Positions 1 through 7,578 of a stretch of DNA of 26,415 bases are shown here, piece by piece. The translations under genes were made by a program, and so were the position numbers. The first letter of the stretch is position 1. Every line of letters starts with the position of its first letter. A model generated the notes under the pieces. That model searched no databases and had not been told where the DNA came from. It saw nothing but the letters and a program-made list of their open reading frames with translations. Location of the stretch: assembly GCA_030740295.1 (NCBI GenBank), contig JASLXP010000655.1:1-26415 (forward strand), written 5' to 3'. This stretch comes from Planctomycetota bacterium. Its GTDB lineage: Bacteria > Planctomycetota > PUPC01 > JACPCR01.

Positions 1-524
1 AGAATCACATGGTGCGCAGTGAAACCTACACTCGATACAACCAGCGAAACGGGCAATCCTGCGAGTTTTCGAAGTTCACGGAAGACAAACCATCGCCAGT
101 AATATTCCTCAAGCAACGAATGCACGAGCGAATAAAAAACAGCCAGAATTACAAACTTCCATGCCTGATCCATCCCCACTCCCAGGATCTTCTCTCGCAC
201 TGCCAGGCCGGGGCCTTCGAAGAATCCCGAAGGTTTCAGAATCAGCCCGTAAAGCCCGATCATGGCACCCGCAGTGAGGACACCGAAACCTATGCCTTCA
301 ACAAGTCCACGCTTATCGATGACGGGCCAGGCAAAAGCCTCTTTTCGAATCAGCAGAACCCAGCAGGCCGGGAAACCGAATTGAATGATCTTCCCCACCG
401 AATAAACCGTCTGCTGCATCGCGGCCGATCTGTCGGCCAACACGACAAAATAGATGGCCGTCAATGCAGTAGGAAAACAGAGCGTGAAGAGGACAGGGAT
501 GTAACTTGTCTGCTTGGTCTCCAT
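1..524 (-). CDS. CPBP/CAAX family intramembrane metalloprotease, 3' end cut by window edge
   Basis: Reading the minus strand from ATG at 524 gives 174 uninterrupted codons that run off position 1, so the C-terminal part is missing. The product is a hydrophobic multi-span protein. It carries the two signature motifs of the CPBP (CAAX protease/bacteriocin-processing, Abi) family: EEYYWR at about residues 139-144 (EExxxR) and FTAHH at about 168-172 (FxxxH). In the family these glutamates and histidines form the active site in the membrane; substrates are usually unknown. An in-frame stop lies upstream of 524 and there is no other ATG between, so the start is well bounded, although no good Shine-Dalgarno sequence is seen. 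The gene diverges from the oxidoreductase at 608, leaving an 83-bp shared upstream region. Family assignment is firm; substrate and role are unknown. Confidence 0.85.
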   Translation of the reverse strand, partial: METKQTSYIPVLFTLCFPTALTAIYFVVLADRSAAMQQTVYSVGKIIQFGFPACWVLLIRKEAFAWPVIDKRGLVEGIGFGVLTAGAMIGLYGLILKPSGFFEGPGLAVREKILGVGMDQAWKFVILAVFYSLVHSLLEEYYWRWFVFRELRKLAGLPVSLVVSSVGFTAHHVI

Positions 525-607
525 CGGTTCTGGGTTAAGCGCTGGGGCCGCAAAGATTTGAAAAGGACTGAAAGATACATAGAAAAACGTTCACCATAGA
601 GGACAAT

Positions 608-1834
608 ATGACAGATAAGATACGACTGGCATTGGTCGGCTGCGGAGGCATGGCTGGAGCACATCTGAACGGTTATCGAGATCTAAGGGACAAGGGCATC
701 GACTTCTTTGAAATCGTCTGCGTCTGCGATCCTGCACTGGACAGGGCCGAAGCATTTGCCAAAAGAATTGCTGAATTTCAGCCGGATCGGGAAGTCACTT
801 TGCATGCATCACTCGACGAGATGCTGGAGAAGGAAGAGCTGCATTGCGTGGACACTTCCAGCCCTCACCACCTGCATCATGTCATTGCCTGCGCATGCCT
901 GGAAGCGGGCGTGGATGTCATGGTTGAGAAACCACTGGGCGTCACGGTACGTGCCGCGAGAAAAATGATCGAGACCGCCGAACGGACCGGTCAGATTCTC
1001 GCGGTCGCTGAGCAGGTCCGGCGTTGGATAGGACCGAGGGTGGTGCAGTGGGCCGTAACGAATGAAGAAATGTCCGGCCGGCCGAGAATGTTCTTTGCAC
1101 AAAGTTCCAGAGGGCCACAGGACCTGCCCGTGGAAGCGGACGTAAAGAACAAGGTCTGGCGGCACGAGAAGCTCAAAGGAGGCGGTGGATCGGTCATTGA
1201 CGGGGCTGTCCACTACGCGGATTTTCTCATCTACTGTTACGGCGAGCCGGACACAGTCTCTGCAACCTGCGGCAACCTCAATCGCTCTTACACGCTGGAC
1301 GAAGACGGCGAACGGCAGCCCATGGATTGGCCGGATACGGTGATCTCCTTCATACGGTTCAAGAGCGGCATTTCGGGCACCTGGACATGGACGGGCGCGG
1401 CGCCGGGCAAGGCCATTTCTTTTACCAACCACCATGGGGACCTTGGCTCTGTTTACGCCGAGGGGAATTACCCGATGAAACCTGAATTTCATCAGCGGGA
1501 TAAGACCTGCATTCCGTACGAAGAACTCCTTGAACAGTATCTGTCCAGCCTGTCGTCGGATGATCTTGCCAGGCTCTTTCCGCCGGAGCTCTATCCGGAA
1601 CCGAGGGAGCTCGGGGGCGATCATGGTGTGCCACTGGAGGCATACGATTTTCTCTGCGCAGTCAGAGACCGACGGCGCCCCGAGCTGGACGGCATGGACG
1701 GTCTGGTCGCCCAGTCACTGTCCGAAGCCTGTCTGGAATCATCAGAGCTTGGAAGGAGTGTTTCCTATGATGAAGTGCTCGCCGGCGAAGTTCGTGCTTA
1801 TCAACAGGAGATAGATGATGCGTACGGGCTTTGA
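608..1834 (+). CDS. Gfo/Idh/MocA family NAD(P)-dependent oxidoreductase
   Basis: A 408-residue cytoplasmic oxidoreductase of the glucose-fructose oxidoreductase/inositol dehydrogenase family. The Rossmann dinucleotide-binding motif GCGGMAGAH lies at about residues 12-20, and the family EKP motif (VMVEKPLGV) at about 101-109. The C-terminal alpha/beta domain includes GGGSVIDGAVHYADF, where the histidine sits at the usual catalytic or substrate-binding place. AGAGGA (about 597-602) lies five bases before the ATG and supports the start. Members oxidise or epimerise sugars, inositols or sugar acids; the substrate cannot be read from sequence. It converges with a second family member, with only 8 bp between their stop codons. 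The two differ clearly in length and sequence, so this is not a recent tandem duplication. Confidence 0.9.
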   Translation: MTDKIRLALVGCGGMAGAHLNGYRDLRDKGIDFFEIVCVCDPALDRAEAFAKRIAEFQPDREVTLHASLDEMLEKEELHCVDTSSPHHLHHVIACACLEAGVDVMVEKPLGVTVRAARKMIETAERTGQILAVAEQVRRWIGPRVVQWAVTNEEMSGRPRMFFAQSSRGPQDLPVEADVKNKVWRHEKLKGGGGSVIDGAVHYADFLIYCYGEPDTVSATCGNLNRSYTLDEDGERQPMDWPDTVISFIRFKSGISGTWTWTGAAPGKAISFTNHHGDLGSVYAEGNYPMKPEFHQRDKTCIPYEELLEQYLSSLSSDDLARLFPPELYPEPRELGGDHGVPLEAYDFLCAVRDRRRPELDGMDGLVAQSLSEACLESSELGRSVSYDEVLAGEVRAYQQEIDDAYGL

Positions 1835-1842
1835 ATGGGAGC

Positions 1843-2871
1843 TCATCCCTGCGTCTCTCCCAAATCCACAACGTTCCCCGTCAGGATCGATTCGTAGCAG
1901 GCATCGATAACTTTCATCTGGTTGATACTGTTCTCTGGCGAGATGCGATGTGGCTGCCCGCTCTCGAGGCAATCGCAGAGATGGTCGAGCTGATTGACGA
2001 ACTGATGAACCGGCCCGAACTCCAGCTTTTCCGTTTTACTACCGGGCCGGTGATGTGTCATGGTCGCCACCTGGTTCTCGTTGTTCCAGACCGGCTCGAG
2101 TCTGAGCATGCCTTCCGATCCGCAGATTTCTGCGTAGTGGGCCACGCCTGACCGCCAGCCAAAGGATAACTGCGCAGTCGCATCGTTTGGAAAAGTCAGA
2201 AGCGCATAGACCGCGTCATCAACGTCCATACCCATCTGCACAGTGGCGTACACCCGCGTCGGGTCTGCACCAAAGATAAACCGAGCGTGGTGAATGCAGT
2301 AACATCCCAGGTCAAACATGGCGCCGCCGCCTCTGGTACGGTCGAAACGCCAGTTTGATTCAGGCTTACGTTTCGAAGCATCGCCGCCGGACATGCAGAA
2401 AGTGCTGCGAATGGTCGTGACCTCACCCAGGTCCCCTGCATCAGTCATTGCCTTCGCCTTCAGATGCATCGGGTGATGCCGAAATTTGAAAGCCTCGGCC
2501 AGCATGACGCCGTTTTCGACGGCCACCTTTACCATGTCTTCCGCCTCCGCAGCATCCTGTGCAAAGGGCTTTTCACAAAGGATCGCTTTTACTTTTTGCG
2601 ACTGTGCGATCTGATTGCTGACCTCACGATGTAGAACGCCCCAGGTACAGATGATGGCGATGTCAAGGTCTTCTTTTTCCAACATCTGATCCAGGTCGAG
2701 GTAGCGATTCTCGACCTCGAAATTCTCACAGAACGCTGTCAATGCCTGTTCTGAGATATCGGTGACCGAGCACAGTTCAACGCGGTCAAGGCTCTGGCAC
2801 GCGTGGGCATGGGAGCGGGAGATGCCCCCGGTGCCAACAAGCCCGACGCGAATTTTATTTTCTGAAGACAT
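1843..2871 (-). CDS. Gfo/Idh/MocA family NAD(P)-dependent oxidoreductase
   Basis: A 342-residue family member, close to the usual length. The N-terminal Rossmann motif is GTGGISRSHAHA (about residues 13-24). EKPFAQ follows near residue 100, then EAFKFRHHPMH, which resembles the conserved R-HP region of this family. The segment GGGAMFDLGCYCIHHARF supplies the GCYxxH-type catalytic region. It probably acts on a sugar or sugar-derived substrate in the cytoplasm. It lies 56 bp downstream of the membrane-anchored protein at 2928-4706 on the same strand and could be co-transcribed with it. No clear ribosome binding site precedes the ATG at 2871. Confidence 0.9.
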   Translation of the reverse strand: MSSENKIRVGLVGTGGISRSHAHACQSLDRVELCSVTDISEQALTAFCENFEVENRYLDLDQMLEKEDLDIAIICTWGVLHREVSNQIAQSQKVKAILCEKPFAQDAAEAEDMVKVAVENGVMLAEAFKFRHHPMHLKAKAMTDAGDLGEVTTIRSTFCMSGGDASKRKPESNWRFDRTRGGGAMFDLGCYCIHHARFIFGADPTRVYATVQMGMDVDDAVYALLTFPNDATAQLSFGWRSGVAHYAEICGSEGMLRLEPVWNNENQVATMTHHRPGSKTEKLEFGPVHQFVNQLDHLCDCLESGQPHRISPENSINQMKVIDACYESILTGNVVDLGETQG

Positions 2872-2927
2872 GGCTGTCAGGTTTACGGCTCAAGGTCCAG
2901 AGGTTTCAGGGAGGCACCTGTCTGCTG

Positions 2928-4706
2928 TCATTTCGCTGGCCAGTTCGATCGTTGAATTCCTCTGATCACATCTCCGCGTCTGCCCTGCCAGTGCCAGTCA
3001 ATCACATCAAAACGAAAGCCCCAGTAGCGCTGATTCTGAGCGAGTTTGACGACCACCGGATTCTGACCCCGCTTGAGTTTGGCCGAGGTCCAAAGCCGGT
3101 TTGCTTCACGAGGCAGATCGATGGGCAACTCCGCCAGAAAATGGCCGTTGACCCAGAGCCATCCTGAATCATCCGGCTGAAAATTAAAGCTGCGATGGTT
3201 CAGCGCGAAATCCGCTTGAATCCACGTCACCGCGTAAGCGAATGCAGTGCTCACTTGACCGTAAACTCTGTTCAGGTCGATTGCTCCAGTCCAGTCGTAG
3301 CACGAACCATCCTCGATGATTTTCCACTCCGCCTTCTCGAAGCCTTTAATCAGAGCCAGGCCGCCCAGTTTGAGGTCCGCCGGTGAGGCGAGCTCGGCAA
3401 TCTTTGAAGGAGAGCTATCGCAGGCCTGAACTAATTCGCGGAGTGTGCCCGTTCCTCGATAGATCTGTTTCGAGCGTTGGGATGCATCCTTGAACGGCCC
3501 CAGGAACGCCCAGGAGTGTCCCTTCAAGAACCTGATCTGTGTGCGAAAAACCGTCGGGCCATCCTGCTCTTGAATCTCGATGGTCACCTCATGAATTCGG
3601 CGGTCCGCTTCCGGTGGGAACTGCAATGTGATCTGCCGGGAAACAAACGGATGTTCACGGTTCGCATTCACCTCGGCATCACCCTTTACAGTCAGACCGG
3701 GTGCGCTGGGACAAGCGATTTTGACCGTGCCGGCGAAACCCTCTTTGTCTTTTGACAGCCAGGAAACCCCGATGGTGACCTCATTCACGTGCCCCTTGCC
3801 GATAGCAAGCGATCCCGTCGGGAGCGCAAAGCACTCGAGCGTCTGGAACACGCTCTGTGGCTCGAGCGGATTGGACTCACCGGCAATGTTTTTGAGACGC
3901 GCACCAGACAGTGTGTCCCATTCCGGTATGGGTTTTTCTCCCTCGGGCACAACTGCAATGCGATCCATAACCGGCCCGTCTTCACGCAGTTCGACTCGGA
4001 GCCAGTGGACACCTGCCGCGAGTTCTGCGGCAGGGCCGCTCACCCATTGCCAGTCTGTGCTTTCGTCGTTGTCCTTGCCGATCATGCAACTGGGCTGGTC
4101 ATCAATCCGCACGAACCAACTGTTATTGCAGACCACGACGCTGAGCCCGTCCGTGGTCCAGCGAGAGTGGCAGAATGCCCGGTATTTCCCCGGCTGCGAA
4201 ATTCGGAACGGGTACAAGGCCCATCCTTCTCCCTGCTGCTGGATCTCATTGGCGCCGCTGCGCGCTCTCAGGCAGACGCGATTATCTTTCCGGTCAGGGC
4301 TGGTATCCGGGCCGATATCGAGTGGCCAGGAAATGCGCACTGGCTGCGTTGCATCCAGGATGATTGGAAAGGAGTCGGTTTCCGGCTCGGCTGTTTCTTT
4401 GTTCGCGCTTTCTTTGTCTACAGCCTCGATGACCTGCTCGGTGGAGGGAGATTCAGGCGCAACAGGTTTTGGCTCATCCAACCGGGTTTCCAACCATTCG
4501 GCCGATTGGAGAACCCGATGCTCGGGCTCGTTGGCCAGCCTTTTTTCTTCGAGGTAAGACTCCTTCGAACCCGTCCGGTAGCCGGTGTAGAAACCGAAGG
4601 CCCCTATAAGCAATGCAGACAGCAGAAACGTGAAAACAATCGCGCCGGAAGATCTCATGTGGGACAGTTTATGAAGTCCGTCCTGATGCGCCTCAAGGTC
4701 GTGCAT
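2928..4706 (-). CDS. Membrane-anchored extracytoplasmic protein with carbohydrate-binding-like domains
   Basis: About 592 residues, not assignable to a named enzyme. A short cytoplasmic N-terminus is followed by one membrane helix (about residues 21-43), then an acidic, Glu/Pro-rich linker to about residue 115. The next region, about 118-260, has the look of a CBM6/malectin-like beta-sandwich (LYPFRISQPGKYRAFCHSRW, then GVHWLRVELREDGPVMDRIAV). The C-terminal 190 residues start with WAFLGPF and contain WLWVNGHFLAELP, then PVVVKLAQNQRYWGFRFDV. This pattern is common in sugar-binding modules of planctomycete and lentisphaeral glycoside hydrolases. No catalytic domain is seen. The start is ATG 4706 or GTG 4709; neither has a clear Shine-Dalgarno sequence, and the palindrome at 4721-4792 lies just upstream. 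A role in binding glycans at the cell surface is an inference. Confidence 0.7.
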   Translation of the reverse strand: MHDLEAHQDGLHKLSHMRSSGAIVFTFLLSALLIGAFGFYTGYRTGSKESYLEEKRLANEPEHRVLQSAEWLETRLDEPKPVAPESPSTEQVIEAVDKESANKETAEPETDSFPIILDATQPVRISWPLDIGPDTSPDRKDNRVCLRARSGANEIQQQGEGWALYPFRISQPGKYRAFCHSRWTTDGLSVVVCNNSWFVRIDDQPSCMIGKDNDESTDWQWVSGPAAELAAGVHWLRVELREDGPVMDRIAVVPEGEKPIPEWDTLSGARLKNIAGESNPLEPQSVFQTLECFALPTGSLAIGKGHVNEVTIGVSWLSKDKEGFAGTVKIACPSAPGLTVKGDAEVNANREHPFVSRQITLQFPPEADRRIHEVTIEIQEQDGPTVFRTQIRFLKGHSWAFLGPFKDASQRSKQIYRGTGTLRELVQACDSSPSKIAELASPADLKLGGLALIKGFEKAEWKIIEDGSCYDWTGAIDLNRVYGQVSTAFAYAVTWIQADFALNHRSFNFQPDDSGWLWVNGHFLAELPIDLPREANRLWTSAKLKRGQNPVVVKLAQNQRYWGFRFDVIDWHWQGRRGDVIRGIQRSNWPAK

Positions 4707-4720
4707 CACGTTGGAGAGAG

Positions 4721-4792
4721 CATCGTAGCTCTGGCCTCCAGGCTGGAGTGGTATTCTCTGCGGGCTTCCGCCGCCCTGGCGGCACTACGATG
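4721..4792. repeat. Composite intergenic palindrome
   Basis: Outer arms CATCGTAG (4721-4728) and CTACGATG (4785-4792) are perfect reverse complements. Inside lie two small hairpins: CTCCAG/CTGGAG (4736-4741 and 4743-4748) and GCCGCC/GGCGGC (4770-4775 and 4778-4783, two-base loop). The element fills nearly the whole gap between the M20 gene and the next co-directional gene. It resembles REP/MITE-type intergenic repeats and could also attenuate transcription. No U-tract is seen, so a classical terminator is unlikely. Confidence 0.6.
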
Positions 4793-4809
4793 GCTGCCGC
4801 CGCAAAGGT

Positions 4810-5964
4810 TCAATAACTCACGCCAAAGTATCGCAGCACGGTACCCAAAAAGACTTTTGTCGAGCGCACAACCTCGGCGATTGGGACAAACTCGAGGCTG
4901 GCGTGCGGGGTGCCATAGACGCCGTGGTAAATGCTGGGAACACCGGCGCGTACAAATTGTGAAACATCACCGACTGATTTGAAGCCGCCGAGAGGGAGTT
5001 CTTCACCGGTCGCATCTTTGAATCCGGCGCGCAGAGAACGGACGATGGGTTCGTCTTCCTCGAGCCGGTAACCATCCCGGACCGGCAGAAGATCGTATTC
5101 GACGCTTACGCCATATTCCTTTTCGACAGTTTCTTTCAGTTCGGCGAATTCGCCGATCACGTCGTCCTTTGTTTTCTCGGGCGCGTACCGGCGTGTGCCG
5201 ACAATCTCGCAGAGGTTGGGCAGCCGATTGAAATAATCGCCGGTTTCGACTTTGCCGACAAAATAACTTTCCGGCCCGACATAAGGAAGGTCGTGAGGGA
5301 ACATCTTCTCATTGCGTTCCTCCAGAATGCTCAGGATTCGATTCAACGCTCGAACCGGGTGCGGCACGTCAGGCGTGGCGGAGTTTTCATGGATGACCTC
5401 CCCCTCGCGGGTGATGCGAATCGTCCAGATGCAGAGGCCCTTACCGATGACCGGCGCGCAATCCCAGGGGCCTTCAACATTGATGCACGCGTCGCCTTTT
5501 ACTCCGTTCTTCAGCAGCGCGTCCAGGGCTTCGCCGCGGCCGGCCGGGGCCTCGTGCATCCCATGGCAAGTGAGAAGCAGTGTGCCCGGCAGCTTGATCC
5601 CTGCCTCGATCAACACCCGCGCCACTTCAACCATCGAAGCCAGGCCGCATTTCATATCCGCAGCACCGCGGCCATATATGATGTTTTCCTCGATATAGGG
5701 CTCGCAGTGTTCGACGGGGATTGCGTCTATGTGGCCATCCAGTTGAAGCGTTGGGCCGTCCGGATCGCCGATGAGGCGTCCGATTACGTTTGGGTTTTCC
5801 GGCAGGTCTCGCTGAATCTCGACCTCCAGGCCGGTGCCCTCGAGCACGCCTGCATAGTACTCCGCAGCTTCGACGCAGTTCCCGGTCGGGCTGGGAATCT
5901 TGACCAGGTTGAAGGTGAGCTCGGTGAGACGTTCTTCTGAGACTTTGTTGAGGAGTTCCAGCAT
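4810..5964 (-). CDS. M20 family metallopeptidase/deacylase (ArgE/DapE/ACY1-like)
   Basis: A 384-residue cytoplasmic hydrolase of the M20 family, which cleaves amide bonds of small peptides or N-acylated amino acids with a di-metal centre. Visible motifs are LDGHIDAIPV (metal His78, Asp80), GRGAADMKCG (bridging Asp103), HEAPAG (general base Glu138), NVEGPWD (Glu164) and TPHASLEFVP (metal His354). The middle part fits the inserted dimerisation domain. At the usual Glu-Glu pair the second glutamate, normally a metal ligand, is alanine (Ala139), so metal binding may be altered. The substrate (acetylornithine, succinyl-diaminopimelate, dipeptide or other) cannot be told. No clear ribosome binding site precedes the ATG at 5964. 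It is upstream of, and in the same direction as, the membrane-anchored protein. Confidence 0.85.
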   Translation of the reverse strand: MLELLNKVSEERLTELTFNLVKIPSPTGNCVEAAEYYAGVLEGTGLEVEIQRDLPENPNVIGRLIGDPDGPTLQLDGHIDAIPVEHCEPYIEENIIYGRGAADMKCGLASMVEVARVLIEAGIKLPGTLLLTCHGMHEAPAGRGEALDALLKNGVKGDACINVEGPWDCAPVIGKGLCIWTIRITREGEVIHENSATPDVPHPVRALNRILSILEERNEKMFPHDLPYVGPESYFVGKVETGDYFNRLPNLCEIVGTRRYAPEKTKDDVIGEFAELKETVEKEYGVSVEYDLLPVRDGYRLEEDEPIVRSLRAGFKDATGEELPLGGFKSVGDVSQFVRAGVPSIYHGVYGTPHASLEFVPIAEVVRSTKVFLGTVLRYFGVSY

Positions 5965-6188
5965 GACGAAATTGAATTCTGGTGTAGGTGGCTCTCACTA
6001 CAGAGCGGGTTCAGCCAGACGCCGGGGTAGTTTCTGATCAATACTTCAAGCCATCGTAACTCGCAACATCAGCCCCTTGAGACTTGCTTCCAACCTTTGT
6101 TTCTGCGAAAGAGAGCAAAAGATCTGGCCGGTCATAGAATTCACCCTCACCAAGCTCGGCCCCTTGAATCTCGTCTTCGAGAATACTC

Positions 6189-7571
6189 ATGCCAACCATA
6201 GCCCAACGGGAATACGGACCGATCGCAGGAGTGATCCTTCTACTCATCGTTCCGTCCCTTCACGCCGACCTCCTCGAACTCCTCAACGGTCAACGTATCA
6301 AGGGGCAGATTGTCACGGCTGCCGATGGCCGGGTCGCCATAAAAATCAGTGTGGGCCGGGGGACGGTTGAGATGAAATATCCCATGGCCAAAGTCCATGC
6401 GGTCACGGTCAAGGGCGTGCGGAAGGTTGTCAACACCAAGGGAAGCACGCGAGTTTCATCTACTTCATCGACCCGTCCCCCAAAGAAACCCACTACAGGT
6501 TCCAGGCAGACCACCTCTACAAAAGAGACAACAACGACGACGACGAAAACCGTTCCTTCGACCAAAGATATCCTGAAGCGCATCGATGCGGCAGGGCGTT
6601 CGCAACCCGATTGGTGGGATACCGTGCAAATGGTGAATTATCCGAAGAGCCTCGATATGAAATTCCCGAGGCCGCCAAAGGGAAGCCCGTGGAATACCAA
6701 TAAGAACCTCGGCCAGTACATGTGGAGCGTGATTAATGAAAACCAAAGCCGCTGGAAGGGCGGCGCAAAATTCATGATGCACGTCATCGACGTGAACAAG
6801 AGTAATCCTGACGGCCTCGTCAAAGCCATGGATCAGATGGCTCACATTTACGCAGACCTTCTCGAGGACTACGAAAGGGGCGCCTTCTGGCTTCAGCAGA
6901 AAGCCAAGAGGTTCGGTAGGTCCTTCAGCTCCGGGAACGCGGTCAAACTTGCCAACTGCTACTACCGTCTGGGCAGCCGCTCGTTGGCGGAAGCCGTCTT
7001 GAGAAAAGCGGACGGTCGGAACACTGGCGTCATCAAACTGTGGGGAGACATGGGCAACCTGACCAAAGCCCTACAAAGTGCAGGCCGCCTTGCCTCCGCA
7101 GGTCGGGCCCACCACGCTTACATGGCTGCGGGAGACGCCTGCCGCGGAAACAATCAATTCAAGAAAGCCATGACGTATTATCAGAAGGTTCTCGACCTGA
7201 AAGTTCCTCAGGGCAAACAGGCCAAGCGTTACGACAAAGTGCGCGGCCGTGCACAGGCTAGCCTGCAGGCGATCAAGCTCTTTGAAACGCTCGATATTGC
7301 CAAGGTGTCGGACGGTACATATCGCAGCAGCAGCATCGGTTATGCAGGGCAGGTCAGCATTGAGGTGGTGGTGTCGAATGCGAAGATCACCAAAGCGCGC
7401 GTGACCCAGCACAGGGAAAAACAGTACTACTCGTCGGTCGTCGATACCCCCCGGCGGATCATCGCAAAGAACTCCGTCAAAGGAGTCGATGCGACGACTG
7501 CAGCGACGCTGACATCCGAAGCCATTATCAACGCCACGGCGAAAGCGTTGAGCCAGGGAATGAAGAAGTAA
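6189..7571 (+). CDS. Secreted TPR-like protein with C-terminal FMN-binding domain
   Basis: A 460-residue exported protein. A signal peptide (about residues 1-26, hydrophobic core AGVILLLIVPSLHA) precedes a short beta-rich module (LLNGQRIKGQIV..., to about residue 75) of a kind common in planctomycete exported proteins. A Thr/Ser-rich linker follows (about 85-125), then helical TPR-like repeats (about 225-350). The last 85 residues match FMN-binding domains of the NqrC/RnfG/NosR type: DGTYRSSSIGYAGQVSIEVV, then DATTAAT (434-440), which corresponds to the ApbE flavinylation motif Dxx(S/T)GAT but has Ala for Gly. The likely role is periplasmic one-electron transfer by a covalently bound flavin. 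The stop is 7 bp before the polyferredoxin gene, so the two very probably form an operon and an electron-transfer pair. Ribosome binding site weak; ATG 6189 is chosen because the signal peptide begins there. Confidence 0.8.
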   Translation: MPTIAQREYGPIAGVILLLIVPSLHADLLELLNGQRIKGQIVTAADGRVAIKISVGRGTVEMKYPMAKVHAVTVKGVRKVVNTKGSTRVSSTSSTRPPKKPTTGSRQTTSTKETTTTTTKTVPSTKDILKRIDAAGRSQPDWWDTVQMVNYPKSLDMKFPRPPKGSPWNTNKNLGQYMWSVINENQSRWKGGAKFMMHVIDVNKSNPDGLVKAMDQMAHIYADLLEDYERGAFWLQQKAKRFGRSFSSGNAVKLANCYYRLGSRSLAEAVLRKADGRNTGVIKLWGDMGNLTKALQSAGRLASAGRAHHAYMAAGDACRGNNQFKKAMTYYQKVLDLKVPQGKQAKRYDKVRGRAQASLQAIKLFETLDIAKVSDGTYRSSSIGYAGQVSIEVVVSNAKITKARVTQHREKQYYSSVVDTPRRIIAKNSVKGVDATTAATLTSEAIINATAKALSQGMKK

Positions 7572-7578
7572 CCCATCG

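Noticed and set aside
9..599. Plus-strand open frame of 196 codons
   Set aside because: It is antisense to the CPBP protease, whose motifs are clear on the minus strand.
809..1624. Minus-strand open frame of 271 codons
   Set aside because: It lies wholly inside the Gfo/Idh/MocA gene, is rich in Arg and Pro, and shows no family motif.
3789..4982. Plus-strand open frame of 397 codons
   Set aside because: It is antisense to the membrane-anchored protein, crosses the 4721-4792 palindrome into the M20 gene, and is Arg/Ala-rich with no recognisable domain; a shadow frame.
6041..6190. Small minus-strand frame (about 50 codons, acidic product) head-to-head with the FMN-protein gene
   Set aside because: Composition is protein-like, but its ATG overlaps the ATG of the FMN gene on the other strand, there is no ribosome binding site or recognisable family. 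The 5965-6188 gap otherwise holds nothing I can identify.
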